Positions 1 through 7,905 of a DNA stretch of 18,289 nt are shown here, in pieces; positions within the stretch are counted from its first letter, which is position 1; each line of letters starts with the position of its first letter. The stretch comes from Bacillota bacterium (GTDB lineage Bacteria > Bacillota > Clostridia > Peptostreptococcales > Anaerovoracaceae), in the NCBI GenBank assembly GCA_017936025.1, contig JAGBGL010000177.1, positions 1 through 18,289 on the forward strand. Direction: 5' to 3'. Below the pieces are notes generated by a model. The model saw only the letters and a list, made by a program, of their open reading frames with translations. It was not told the DNA's origin and searched no databases. A program made the position numbers and the translations under genes.

Positions 1-1089
1 ATTTCTGTTGGCATCGATAACTGCATTTTTAACAACTTCGATACCTACGATTTTACCTGCATCCTTAGCACAGTACAGACCGATAGTACCGATTCCGCAG
101 TACAGGTCCAGTACAGTTTCAGTGCCTGTCAGTGCCGCATATTCCAGTGCTTTATCATACAGCTCTTTCATCTGAACAGGGTTGACCTGATAGAACGACA
201 TCGGAGATATCTCAAAAGTCAGATCTCCGACAACCTCGTTTATAGTCTGTTTTCCGGCAATCGGGATGCATTCATCACCCATGATCTCAGAAGTCTTTTT
301 CTTATTCACGTTTACAACAACGCTTTCCAGAGAGAAGCCGGCTTCGTAGACCGCATCATCCAGCATCTCTATCAGTTTGGAAGCATTAGGAATGCCCTTA
401 CCGTTAATTACCAGGACTACCATTACTTCGCCTGTACCGAAAGCAGTCTTTACGATCAGGTGGCGCATCAGGCCTTTTTCCCAGCGTTCGTCCCAGGCCG
501 TGATGTTATCTTCTTCCATGAACTGACGCAGTGCTTCCGCTGCCGCCATAGCTGCAGGTGACTGAAGCATGCATTCATAGCAGTTTACTACCTCGTGGCT
601 GCGCGGTTTAAAGAATCCCACTGCAGGTTCGCCCAGGTTTTCCATGATCCCGCCTTTTCTTGTGATGATCCCGCCTGTACTTACAGGAAACTGCGCCTTG
701 TTTCTATAGAAGAACGGCTCATCCATTCCTATGATGTCATTCACAACCGGATTTTCCAGCCCTCCGAGGCGTGTAAGCTTGTCATACACCTGTTTCTGTT
801 TCAGTTCCAGCTGGCCTTCGTAATCCAGGCGTGCCAGAGAACATCCTCCGCAGCCCTGACTGAAACCATCCTGACATAGCGGTTCAATACGGTATTCTGA
901 TGGCTCTACGATTTCCAGCAGTTTTGCAAACGCATAATTTTTCTTGACTTTTGTAAGTTCAACACGAACAATATCGCCGACCACGGCATTTTTTACGAAT
1001 ACAGCCATGCCCTCGCTGCGGCCGATCCCCTGACCCTGGTCACTGATATCGATGATTTCTATTTCACAGATCTGTCCTTTTTCGAACAT
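1..1089 (-). CDS. rlmD: 23S rRNA (uracil-C5)-methyltransferase, RlmD/RlmCD type (3' end cut off by window)
   Basis: This open frame starts at ATG 1089 and runs off the window after 363 codons; the family is usually about 450-460 residues, so roughly 100 C-terminal residues, including the catalytic Cys region, are missing. An N-terminal TRAM-like domain (about 1-60) is followed by iron-sulfur cysteines C72, C80 and C83 with another near 170 (NCYEC), as in RumA-type enzymes. The SAM-binding segment LDLYCGIGTIGL lies near 325-337, preceded by SFYQVNP. The family methylates C5 of uracils in 23S rRNA using SAM; Gram-positive RlmCD can modify two sites, so the exact target (U1939, U747 or both) is not settled here. 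A good AGGAG lies before the start, only 11 nt after the thioesterase stop, so it is probably the last known gene of the whiA operon. Confidence 0.93.
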   Translation of the reverse strand, partial: MFEKGQICEIEIIDISDQGQGIGRSEGMAVFVKNAVVGDIVRVELTKVKKNYAFAKLLEIVEPSEYRIEPLCQDGFSQGCGGCSLARLDYEGQLELKQKQVYDKLTRLGGLENPVVNDIIGMDEPFFYRNKAQFPVSTGGIITRKGGIMENLGEPAVGFFKPRSHEVVNCYECMLQSPAAMAAAEALRQFMEEDNITAWDERWEKGLMRHLIVKTAFGTGEVMVVLVINGKGIPNASKLIEMLDDAVYEAGFSLESVVVNVNKKKTSEIMGDECIPIAGKQTINEVVGDLTFEISPMSFYQVNPVQMKELYDKALEYAALTGTETVLDLYCGIGTIGLYCAKDAGKIVGIEVVKNAVIDANRN

Positions 1090-1100
1090 CTTATACTCCT

Positions 1101-1523
1101 TTATTCCACTTCTGCAAGTTCTGCAAATTTTGCGTACATTTCCGGAAACTCACGCTTTAACCTTAAAGGTTTTAAATCAGGATCCGTGATCGCATGTCCT
1201 GTAGTCCCTGTCACGCATACTTCGCCGGTTTCCTTTTTAATCACTTCATATCCCATAAAAATGGATACACCTTTCATTTTTTCGACCCATGTGCGGACCA
1301 CTACGACATCGTCAAATACTGCCGGCACCTTGTACTGACAATCCGCACTTATCACAGGGATCCATATCCCCATTTTCTCAAGATCAGAGTACGGATAACC
1401 TATCTTACGCAGCAGATCTACTCGTCCCATTTCAAACCATCTTAAATAATTCGAATGATGCACCACCGCCATAGCATCAGTCTCTGCATATCCTACTCTG
1501 TGCTCCATTTCAAACACTCTCAT
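1101..1523 (-). CDS. Acyl-CoA thioesterase, YbgC/4-hydroxybenzoyl-CoA thioesterase (hotdog) family
   Basis: This 140-residue single-domain hotdog protein has the family length. The signature near the N-terminus, YAETDAMAVVHHSNYLRWFE (about 12-31), contains the Asp (D16) that acts as the catalytic residue in 4HBT-type thioesterases, followed by the HHSNY loop. These proteins hydrolyse acyl-CoA or acyl-ACP thioesters in the cytoplasm; the actual substrate cannot be read from the sequence. The start at 1523 has AAGGAGG about 6 nt upstream. It sits between whiA (11-nt gap) and rlmD (11-nt gap) on the same strand and is probably cotranscribed with both. Nothing suggests a functional link to either neighbour beyond expression. 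Confidence 0.9.
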   Translation of the reverse strand: MRVFEMEHRVGYAETDAMAVVHHSNYLRWFEMGRVDLLRKIGYPYSDLEKMGIWIPVISADCQYKVPAVFDDVVVVRTWVEKMKGVSIFMGYEVIKKETGEVCVTGTTGHAITDPDLKPLRLKREFPEMYAKFAELAEVE

Positions 1524-1534
1524 AAAAAGCCTCC

Positions 1535-2476
1535 TTACAACTTGCTCGCAATTTCTTCGATTTTACGGAAACGGTTATTGATGCCGGATTTTTTCATCGG
1601 CGGATCGCACATATCTGCAAGTTCCTGCAGACTGGCATCAGGGTTTTCCATACGCAGCACCGCAACATCCTGCAGTTTAGGAGGAAGAAATTCCAGCCCT
1701 CTTGCATCGATGATCTTATTTATCGCTGCCATATGCTTCTCGGAAGCCTTCAGTGCCTTATCAATGTTAGCGTGGTCGCAGTTATTGATACGGTTCGCCT
1801 GATTTCTGATTTCCTTGGTCATACGGACATTCTCAAATGTAAATATCTGATTGGAAGCCCCCATCAGCGCCAGGATATCCTTGATCTGCTCTGCTTCCTT
1901 TACATATACAGCATAATTTTTCTTGCGGGCAGAAACCTTGGGATGAAGGTCGACAAAGCTGTTAATCAGTTTTCTTACGTCATTTGCAAGTATCTGTGAA
2001 GTACAGCTGATTTCAAGATGATAGCTCTTCTCAGGATCAGTGATCGTTCCCGCTGCCAGGAAAATCCCGCGCAGATAAGCCTTCTTGCAGCATTTAGTTC
2101 TGATCAGCCCGTCAAAGATACCGTCACTGATGAAGTTCATACCTTCCCTTACCATCAGGATCCCCGTTTCACGCAGGATCTGATCACTTAAGTTGTCCGG
2201 ATCTATGGTAAGCAGGTATGCACGGCCTTTCTTCAGTGTGTTTGCCTGTCCTACCTCAAGTCTGGTTTCTATGCCGAAATACTCGTGCATAAGTTTTTTA
2301 TAATGCCTTGCAACGGCAGGGTTTTCTGTCGTTGTTATGATACGGAACTTTCCTCCGCCTGCCAGTCTGATACTTCCGCACATTCTGATGAAACCTGCGA
2401 TTTCAGCCAGCATACAGCATTTTTTATCAGGCTCTACATGCGCCAGTTCATTCTTTGTCTCTAAAGAAAAAGACAT
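1535..2476 (-). CDS. whiA: WhiA family DNA-binding protein (YvcL)
   Basis: The 313-residue product matches WhiA in length and layout: an N-terminal domain with the LAGLIDADG homing-endonuclease fold but no nuclease role (about 1-200, including the KCCKKAYLRGIFLAAGTI segment), then a C-terminal helix-turn-helix (about 225-310, ending DASLQELADMCDPPMKKSGI). In Streptomyces WhiA drives sporulation septation genes; in Bacillus subtilis the homologue (YvcL) affects division and chromosome segregation, so a role in growth or division is the safest inference. The ATG at 2476 has GGAGGAG 6 nt upstream. rapZ lies upstream on the same strand, but the usual intervening yvcK is absent and a terminator-like hairpin lies in the gap. 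Confidence 0.96.
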   Translation of the reverse strand: MSFSLETKNELAHVEPDKKCCMLAEIAGFIRMCGSIRLAGGGKFRIITTTENPAVARHYKKLMHEYFGIETRLEVGQANTLKKGRAYLLTIDPDNLSDQILRETGILMVREGMNFISDGIFDGLIRTKCCKKAYLRGIFLAAGTITDPEKSYHLEISCTSQILANDVRKLINSFVDLHPKVSARKKNYAVYVKEAEQIKDILALMGASNQIFTFENVRMTKEIRNQANRINNCDHANIDKALKASEKHMAAINKIIDARGLEFLPPKLQDVAVLRMENPDASLQELADMCDPPMKKSGINNRFRKIEEIASKL

Positions 2477-2536
2477 ATATTACTCCTCCATTACTGCCTG
2501 TATACAGCGTATTGCCGCCTGCGGCAGTGCTTTATG

Positions 2537-2572
2537 AAAAAGGCAGACACATCTTGTGCTGCCCTGTTTTTT
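2537..2572. terminator. Hairpin with U-tract potential on both strands, rapZ-whiA gap
   Basis: ggcag (2542-2546) pairs with ctgcc (2559-2563) and caca (2548-2551) with tgtg (2555-2558), with one bulged base and a 3-nt loop. On the minus strand the stem is followed by TTTTT (2541-2537); on the plus strand by a T run at 2567-2572. It could end or attenuate transcription between rapZ and whiA. I found no convincing promoter between it and whiA, so partial read-through is likely. Confidence 0.55.
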
Positions 2573-3425
2573 ATAAATCTCTGTGTTCAAGTGTCACTCT
2601 CTTGCCCTGCTGTTTCAGACGTTCCGCCACTTCATTGGCAGTAGCTACAGAACGGTGGTGACCGCCCGTACATCCGAACGCAAGATTAAGATTATATTTT
2701 CCTTCTTTTACGTAGAACGGGATCAGGAATTCCAGCAGCGGTTCAAGTCTGGCAAGGAAATCTCCCGTAACTTCCTGACGCATAACAAAATCGCGTACTT
2801 TCTTGTTATTTCCCGTAAGATTTTTCAGGGATTTTACATAGTACGGATTAGGAATGAATCTCATGTCGAAAATCATATCTGCACCCAGAGGCACACCTTT
2901 TTTATATCCGAAAGACATAATGTTGACCACAAACGTCTTTTCACTCTCACCGGAAGTCAGCAGATCCTTCACTTCCTGCCACAGACGTGCGGCCTTCATA
3001 TTAGAAGTATCGATCACATAATCGGCTCTTTCTCTCAGATTCTTCAGCATTTCTTTCTCACGACGTATGCCCTGTGATGTAGAAACACCTTCCTCCTTGC
3101 TGAGCGGATGCTGTCTTCTTGTTTCATTGAAGCGTCTTATCAGAACACGTTCAGAAGCTTCCAGATATATTATTTTATACTCGATCCCGCGGCCTGTCAG
3201 ATCGTCCAGCTCTTTCTCCATGTCAGAAAAAAGTTCGCCGCCGCGGACGTCTATAGCAAATGCTGCCTTTTCCAGCGTTGAATTTTCTCTGTTAGTAAGA
3301 TCCATGAAACTTTCCATCAGTACCGGTGGCAGATTGTCAATACAATAATACCCCAGATCTTCCAGGCAGTTCATTACCTGCGATTTTCCGGCACCCGACA
3401 TGCCTGTTACTATTAAAGTTTTCAT
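2571..3425 (-). CDS. rapZ: RapZ/YvcJ nucleotide-binding protein
   Basis: The 284-residue product has the family length. A P-loop GMSGAGKS occupies residues 8-15, a Walker-B-like FAIDVRGGEL follows near 57-66, and the C-terminal domain carries the RapZ signature FGCTGGHHRSV near 250-260. In Escherichia coli RapZ is an RNase E adapter that controls GlmZ and so GlcN6P synthesis; in Bacillus the homologue YvcJ is an ATP/GTP-binding protein linked to competence. Which role applies here is unknown. The start codon overlaps the stop of the PHP gene by 4 nt (ATGA), a translational-coupling arrangement. In most Bacillota yvcK follows immediately; here it does not. Confidence 0.96.
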   Translation of the reverse strand: MKTLIVTGMSGAGKSQVMNCLEDLGYYCIDNLPPVLMESFMDLTNRENSTLEKAAFAIDVRGGELFSDMEKELDDLTGRGIEYKIIYLEASERVLIRRFNETRRQHPLSKEEGVSTSQGIRREKEMLKNLRERADYVIDTSNMKAARLWQEVKDLLTSGESEKTFVVNIMSFGYKKGVPLGADMIFDMRFIPNPYYVKSLKNLTGNNKKVRDFVMRQEVTGDFLARLEPLLEFLIPFYVKEGKYNLNLAFGCTGGHHRSVATANEVAERLKQQGKRVTLEHRDL

Positions 3426-4156
3426 TTGATTTCCCTCAGGTTAACGATTCTTGATAAATCCAGTCCGGCCTCCACAGCACGTGCGAGCCCTCCCTCAAAA
3501 TCACCGATACGCTTCGGATGATGTGCGTCACTGCTTATGATAAATTCGGCATCTGTCTTAGCTGCGATCCTGATTTCATCAACAGTCAGATGATCATGCC
3601 ATGTACTTATTTCCATAAGTGTGTTCGTGTCGGCACATGCTTCCGCTATAGGACGCATTTCAAATGGTCCTTTGTCGCCCGGATGCGTGAGTATTGCAAT
3701 ATTGTTCTCATACAGGGCCTTGATGACCATGTCTGTATTCTTGTTCATAAGGCGCTTCTCGCCCACTTTCAGGCCTTTGTTCCAGAGCCAGTTCTGTACA
3801 CAGTATCCGCCCGGAAGCCCATAATGATATCCCGCGATCACAAAGTCATACAGTTCGAATTCTTCAGGCTTTATATCCAGATGATTGCCATATTTAACAA
3901 TATTGGCTTCCACACTGTACTGTATCATTATCTTAGGATATTTTACATTCAGTCTGTCGATCTCCGCTCTCATTTCCGGGATCGCACTGCGCTTCATACC
4001 GTAAAATTTATGTCCCGGACCGTGGTCTGTGATTGCTATATGTGAGAGTCCGCGTTCGATAGCCGCACGGACATTGTCTTCAATTGTTCCTTTACCATGT
4101 GAATATATAGTATGAGTATGAAGATCATACGCCAGCTTGAAATTTCTGTTATCCAA
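3422..4156 (-). CDS. PHP-domain metal-dependent phosphoesterase
   Basis: The 244-residue PHP-fold protein shows the expected metal-ligand motifs in order: DLHTHT (11-16) with H20, ITDHG (42-46), SVEAN (E83), GYHYG, LTHPGDKG, and SSDAHHP near the C-terminus. PHP proteins hydrolyse phosphate esters using a di- or trinuclear metal site (histidinol phosphatase, the polymerase X and DNA pol III PHP domains, YcdX). The substrate is unknown. No histidine-biosynthesis gene is nearby, so histidinol phosphatase is not supported by context. The start is TTG (4154-4156), with GGAGG 9 nt upstream inside the murB 3' end; no ATG is better placed. It overlaps murB by 8 nt and rapZ by 4 nt. This murB-PHP-rapZ order is familiar in Clostridia. 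Confidence 0.88.
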   Translation of the reverse strand: MDNRNFKLAYDLHTHTIYSHGKGTIEDNVRAAIERGLSHIAITDHGPGHKFYGMKRSAIPEMRAEIDRLNVKYPKIMIQYSVEANIVKYGNHLDIKPEEFELYDFVIAGYHYGLPGGYCVQNWLWNKGLKVGEKRLMNKNTDMVIKALYENNIAILTHPGDKGPFEMRPIAEACADTNTLMEISTWHDHLTVDEIRIAAKTDAEFIISSDAHHPKRIGDFEGGLARAVEAGLDLSRIVNLREIK

Positions 4157-5054
4157 TGATCCTCACCTCCGGCTCCAGCTTTACGCCGAATTTTTCCATT
4201 ACTGTTGCCTGCACGATTTCCATCAGCTGCAGTATTTCAGTAGCAGTTGCACCGCCATTATTTACAACGAAACCGCTGTGCATCGGAGACACCTGTGCTG
4301 CACCGACAGAAAAGCCCTTCAGGCCTGCATCCTGAACCAGTTTTCCTGCAAAATATCCCTCAGGTCTTTTGAAGAAGCTGCCTGCGCTTGGAAGATGGAC
4401 AGGCTGCTTGGAATTTCTCTTTGCCGCCAGGTCTTTCATCTCCGCCTGGATAGCTTCTCTATCGCCTTCGGCCAGCTGCAGTGTTACACTGACTGCAATA
4501 TCACCTGTTTCATGCAGCTTACTGTGTCTGTAGGACAGCTCCAGTTCGTCACATGTGACTGTGTATTCACGGCTTCCGTCTCTGGAAATGAGAGTAGCCT
4601 CTTTTATGATCTGCACCATTTCTCCGCCATAAGCACCTGCATTCATAAATACAGCTCCGCCGAGGCTTCCCGGAATACCGCTTGCAAATTCAAAGCCCGT
4701 GAGTCCTGCTTCCAGTGCCGCATTGGCTACTCTGGACATCATAGTACCGCAGCCTGCAGTCAGAACAGTGCCGTCGATTTCGATACTGCTGAAAGCATCT
4801 CCCATCTTTACAATAATCCCTCTGTATCCGCTGTCCTTTACAAGGATGTTGGATCCATTGCCCATTACCATATACTGCACATCACTGCCTGCCAGCAGCT
4901 GAAGCACCGCTTTCAGCTGTTCCTTATCCTGCGGCTGTACCAGGCAGTCTGCTTTTCCGCCTGCACGGAAAGAAGTAAATTTACTCATATCACAGTCAAC
5001 GATCAGGTTTTCTTCGCCTGTGATCTCCGCAATTTTATTTATTAATGATTTCAT
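4149..5054 (-). CDS. murB: UDP-N-acetylenolpyruvoylglucosamine reductase MurB
   Basis: The 301-residue flavoenzyme catalyses the NADPH-dependent reduction that gives UDP-N-acetylmuramate in cytoplasmic peptidoglycan precursor synthesis. FAD-binding signatures are visible: FTSFRAGGKAD (26-36), VMGNGSNILVKDSG (63-76) and GIPGSLGGAVFMNAGAYGGE (126-145). Catalytic positions are present: YR at 175-176, the proton-donor Ser in SAGSFFKRP (S226), and E296 in LEPEV. The short C-terminal domain fits the type II MurB of Gram-positives. The ATG at 5054 has GGAGGGG 7 nt upstream, inside the end of the AI-2E-family gene, which it overlaps by 20 nt. A long frame on the opposite strand is a shadow of this gene. 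Confidence 0.97.
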   Translation of the reverse strand: MKSLINKIAEITGEENLIVDCDMSKFTSFRAGGKADCLVQPQDKEQLKAVLQLLAGSDVQYMVMGNGSNILVKDSGYRGIIVKMGDAFSSIEIDGTVLTAGCGTMMSRVANAALEAGLTGFEFASGIPGSLGGAVFMNAGAYGGEMVQIIKEATLISRDGSREYTVTCDELELSYRHSKLHETGDIAVSVTLQLAEGDREAIQAEMKDLAAKRNSKQPVHLPSAGSFFKRPEGYFAGKLVQDAGLKGFSVGAAQVSPMHSGFVVNNGGATATEILQLMEIVQATVMEKFGVKLEPEVRIIG

Positions 5055-6300
5055 CTCTTAACCCCTCCACTTGATGTTTTACTTTTACAGGTTTGATTCT
5101 GTACTGATCTATAATATAGTCATTTGTATCCGTTGAAAATCCGCGTTTTCCAAGTCTTCGGTTGATGCTGCGGCTGAAGTATGTGTAGAATATCGCGAAA
5201 ATAGGTATTCCTATGATCATTCCCACGAAGCCCATCAGACCTCCTCCGACCAGAATGGAGAACAGCACCCAGAAGCTTGCGATACCTGTCGTATCTCCCA
5301 GGATCTTAGGCCCGATAACATTTCCGTCCAGCTGCTGCAGAGCCAGTATGAAAATCAGGAAGTATATACACTGTATCGGATTTACCATCAGTATCAGCAG
5401 TGCTGACGGTATCGCTCCGATAAATGGTCCAAAGAACGGGATGATATTCGTAATACCGACGATACAGCTTATCAGCAGCGGGTATTCCCAACCGAACAGC
5501 GTCATGCTTATAAAACAGAGTACACCTATTATTGCAGAGTCTATCAGTTTGCCGCTGATGAATCCGCCGAAAGTCTTATTTGTATACTGTGCACCGACAA
5601 GAATTTCTTCAGATTTTTCTTCACTGAAAGTTGCAAGAATAAGTTTCTTTGCCTGTGCCGCGAATTTATCTTTAATATTCAGGAAATATGCACACACAAT
5701 TACTCCGATGAAGAAATCTTTCAGTAACTTCAGGATGCTGAATACTCCTGTAGAGATACTTGTTGCAACTTCCATATAGTTTGGAAGCAGTGTGGCTTCG
5801 AGGTATTCCATTACATTACCGTAGAATCTGTTTACCAGGTTTTCCAGAGTAGCCTGCATCTGGACATTATTAGGGATTTTTGCATCGATCCATGCAATCA
5901 GCTGTTCTATGCTGGCCGGGAAGATTTCAACAATATGTGTTAAACTCTCCACAAGTCCCGGGATGATCATCCAGCATACACCGCCGATCACTGCAAAGAA
6001 CACCACCAGTGAAACAAATGTGGAAACACCTTTTGACAGTGCCATTGCTCTGCTGTCTTTCTTTATGTTATTTTTGAGCACCGAATACGTGCTTCTTGTC
6101 AGAAAATTGTATAAAGGGCACAGCAGATATGCAAATACCAGTCCTACTACAAAAGGTGATAATATTCCGTATATAAAATCTATTGCATTCAGGACTGCCT
6201 TATATCTGTAAAAAGCAAAGAATACGCATATACACGCACTTATTACAAAAAATATTGTCAGGCCCCATTTTACATATTTTTCTTCAAATTTCAGCTTCAT
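5035..6300 (-). CDS. AI-2E family transporter (YdbI/YhhT/TqsA-like membrane protein)
   Basis: The 421-residue integral membrane protein has about eight hydrophobic segments: two near the N-terminus (about 12-32 and 42-62), one near 90-112, then a long soluble stretch (about 120-205) and a cluster of membrane segments after 250. The C-terminal half has the family pattern of GITNIIPFFGPFIGAIP and LQQLDGNVIGPKILGD. Members include the AI-2 exporter TqsA and several antiporters, so the name does not establish the substrate. The AAGGAAA ribosome site lies about 10 nt before ATG 6300. It is the first gene of the run AI-2E-murB-PHP-rapZ and is divergent from argG. Confidence 0.92.
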   Translation of the reverse strand: MKLKFEEKYVKWGLTIFFVISACICVFFAFYRYKAVLNAIDFIYGILSPFVVGLVFAYLLCPLYNFLTRSTYSVLKNNIKKDSRAMALSKGVSTFVSLVVFFAVIGGVCWMIIPGLVESLTHIVEIFPASIEQLIAWIDAKIPNNVQMQATLENLVNRFYGNVMEYLEATLLPNYMEVATSISTGVFSILKLLKDFFIGVIVCAYFLNIKDKFAAQAKKLILATFSEEKSEEILVGAQYTNKTFGGFISGKLIDSAIIGVLCFISMTLFGWEYPLLISCIVGITNIIPFFGPFIGAIPSALLILMVNPIQCIYFLIFILALQQLDGNVIGPKILGDTTGIASFWVLFSILVGGGLMGFVGMIIGIPIFAIFYTYFSRSINRRLGKRGFSTDTNDYIIDQYRIKPVKVKHQVEGLRDEIINK

Positions 6301-6332
6301 TATATATTATTTCCTTAATATTATTTTGATTT

Positions 6333-6352
6333 GAACATGATTGTCCATGCTC
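6333..6352. promoter_or_regulatory. Inverted repeat next to the putative -10 of the AI-2E gene
   Basis: gaacatg (6333-6339) and catgctc (6346-6352) form arms matching at 6 of 7 positions around a 6-nt centre. The repeat abuts the candidate -10 at 6353-6358, where a repressor would block transcription. No specific regulator is recognised. Confidence 0.2.
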
Positions 6353-6381
6353 ATTTTACAACAATTCCGAGTCAATGTCTC
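6353..6381 (-). promoter_or_regulatory. Candidate sigma-A promoter for the AI-2E-murB-PHP-rapZ run
   Basis: On the minus strand GAGACA (6381-6376), a 17-nt spacer and TAAAAT (6358-6353) lie about 53 nt before the start codon. The -10 matches 5 of 6 positions; the -35 matches only 4 of 6. Confidence 0.3.
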
Positions 6382-6431
6382 CATGTTTTTTCACTTTGAA
6401 TATTACTTTACATATTTTTTATAAAAAGGGG

Positions 6432-6459
6432 TTGATTTTTATACCGATGGGTGTATAAT
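6432..6459 (+). promoter_or_regulatory. Sigma-A promoter of argG
   Basis: TTGATT (6432-6437), a 16-nt spacer and a consensus TATAAT (6454-6459). Transcription would begin near 6466, immediately before the tandem ARG-box-like sites. Confidence 0.7.
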
Positions 6460-6469
6460 TAAACCACGA

Positions 6470-6508
6470 TATAAATTTTTATGCACAAAGCATGCATGAA
6501 CTTACATA
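6470..6508 (+). promoter_or_regulatory. Tandem ARG-box-like operator upstream of argG
   Basis: Two 18-bp sites lie 3 bp apart. Site 1 (6470-6487) matches the ArgR consensus TNTGNATWWWWATNCANA at every specified position but one (A for G at position 4). Site 2 (6491-6508) matches about 10 of 14 specified positions. Paired boxes 2-3 bp apart are the usual ArgR/AhrC arrangement, and their place just after the transcription start fits arginine repression. The consensus is recalled from known systems; no regulator gene is in the window. Confidence 0.6.
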
Positions 6509-6528
6509 TTTTTAGGAGGATTTATAAA

Positions 6529-7800
6529 ATGGCTAAAGAGAAAGTAATTCTGGCTTATTCAGGCGGATTAGATACATCCGTTATCATGACTTGGTTAAAG
6601 GAAAACTATGACTATGATGTAATCGCTGTATGCTGCAACGCAGGACAGAAAGAAGATTTCGAGGCGATTGAAAAGAAAGCTATCGCAACAGGTGCAAGCA
6701 AGGCACTCACTATTGACTTAAGAGAAGAATTCATCACAGATTTCATCTACCCTACTGTTAAGGCAGGTGCTATCTATGAAAACGAATATATGTTAGGTAC
6801 TTCCATGGCAAGACCTCTGATGGCTAAAAAACTGGTAGAAGTTGCTCATCAGGAAGGTGCTTTCGTAATCGCTCACGGATGTACTGGTAAAGGTAATGAC
6901 CAGGTTCGTTTTGAAACTACAATCAAAGCACTGGACCCATCCATCAAAATCATCGCACCTTGGAGATTCTGGGACTTCCAGTCCAGAGAAGATCTGCTGG
7001 AATATGCAGCTGCACACAACATTCCGATCGCTCAGTCCCAGGCTAAGATCTACAGCCGTGACGAAAACACCTGGCACATTTCCCACGAAGGCGGCGAGCT
7101 GGAAGATCCATGGAACGAACACTATAAAACAATCCATGTACTGTCCGTACCACCTGAAGATGCACCGGACGAAGTCACTTATGTAAACATCGATTTCGAA
7201 AAAGGTATTCCTGTTGCTGTTGACGGCGAAAAACTGGACCCTATCGCTCTGCTGACTAAACTGAATGAACTGGGAAGCAAGAACGGCGTCGGTACAGTAG
7301 ATATCATCGAAAACCGTCTGGTTGGTATGAAATCCCGTGGTGTATATGAAACTCCTGGCGGAACAATCCTGTTCGCAGCTCACGCAGGACTGGAAAAATT
7401 AGTATTAGACAGAGACACTCTGCAGTACAAAGCTATCGTTGCTCAGAAAATGTCTCAGCTGATCTACGATGGACTGTGGTACACTCCACTGAGAGAAGCA
7501 ATCTCCGCATTCGTAGATTCTACTCAGGAACTGCTGACTGGTACAGTAAGAATGAAACTGTACAAAGGTTCCGCAATCGTTGCAGGACGTAAGTCCCCTA
7601 ACTCCCTGTACAGTGAAGAATTCGCTACATTCTCTGCTGACGAAGTATATGACCAGAGCGATGCTGAAGGTTTCATCAACCTGTTCTCTCTGCCACTGAA
7701 GATCAGAGCAATGCAGAAATTCTCTGTAGAAGGCATGCCTACTCCAGAACACGAAAAACTGGGAAGAAAAGTACTGAAAGCTGGAGACTTTGTAGAGTAA
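6529..7800 (+). CDS. argG: Argininosuccinate synthase
   Basis: ArgG joins citrulline and aspartate using ATP in arginine synthesis. The 423-residue product carries the PP-loop AYSGGLDTSV at 9-18, the GCTGKGNDQVRFE motif near 115-127, and a C-terminal part with ETPGGTILFAAH typical of the family. The start chosen is ATG 6529, which has AGGAGG (6514-6519) 9 nt upstream and begins at MAKEKVILAYSGG; an in-frame ATG at 6481 lies inside the operator, has no ribosome site and would add 16 unrelated residues. argH, the usual partner, is not adjacent: the gene has its own promoter and ends at a strong terminator, so it is monocistronic. The tandem ARG boxes suggest arginine-dependent repression. Confidence 0.98.
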   Translation: MAKEKVILAYSGGLDTSVIMTWLKENYDYDVIAVCCNAGQKEDFEAIEKKAIATGASKALTIDLREEFITDFIYPTVKAGAIYENEYMLGTSMARPLMAKKLVEVAHQEGAFVIAHGCTGKGNDQVRFETTIKALDPSIKIIAPWRFWDFQSREDLLEYAAAHNIPIAQSQAKIYSRDENTWHISHEGGELEDPWNEHYKTIHVLSVPPEDAPDEVTYVNIDFEKGIPVAVDGEKLDPIALLTKLNELGSKNGVGTVDIIENRLVGMKSRGVYETPGGTILFAAHAGLEKLVLDRDTLQYKAIVAQKMSQLIYDGLWYTPLREAISAFVDSTQELLTGTVRMKLYKGSAIVAGRKSPNSLYSEEFATFSADEVYDQSDAEGFINLFSLPLKIRAMQKFSVEGMPTPEHEKLGRKVLKAGDFVE

Positions 7801-7822
7801 TCAGCATTGAATAATATCCTCT

Positions 7823-7860
7823 AAAAAAAGATACCTGATTTTTATCAGGTATCTTTTTTT
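7823..7860. terminator. Strong terminator after argG
   Basis: A 17-nt arm (7823-7839) is exactly complementary to 7844-7860 around a TTTT loop; the outer seven pairs are A-T. The T run after the stem on the plus strand ends argG. The mirror-image A run gives it terminator potential on the minus strand too. Confidence 0.93.
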
Positions 7861-7873
7861 CTGTAAACAATAC

Positions 7874-7895
7874 AAAACCGCGCTGTTCAGCGCGG
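7874..7895 (-). terminator. Terminator of the pseudo-Fic operon
   Basis: ccgcgctg (7878-7885) and cagcgcgg (7888-7895) form a GC-rich stem, realistically 6 bp with a 6-nt loop. On the minus strand TTTT (7877-7874) follows, just beyond the Fic-like stop codon at 7906. Confidence 0.75.
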
Positions 7896-7905
7896 CTGTA
7901 AACTC

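Noticed and set aside
2515..2528. TGCCGC/GCGGCA inverted repeat upstream of whiA
   Set aside because: Only a 2-nt centre and no T run follows; not credible as a terminator.
4137..5045. 302-codon open frame on the plus strand, antisense to murB
   Set aside because: It lies entirely over murB, which has all family motifs. The predicted product is rich in His, Cys and Phe without any recognisable domain.
6481..6528. Upstream ATG extension of argG
   Set aside because: It falls within the ARG-box region, lacks a ribosome site and adds residues not found in ArgG.
6793..7383. 196-codon open frame on the minus strand within argG
   Set aside because: Shadow of argG; no ribosome site and no domain pattern.
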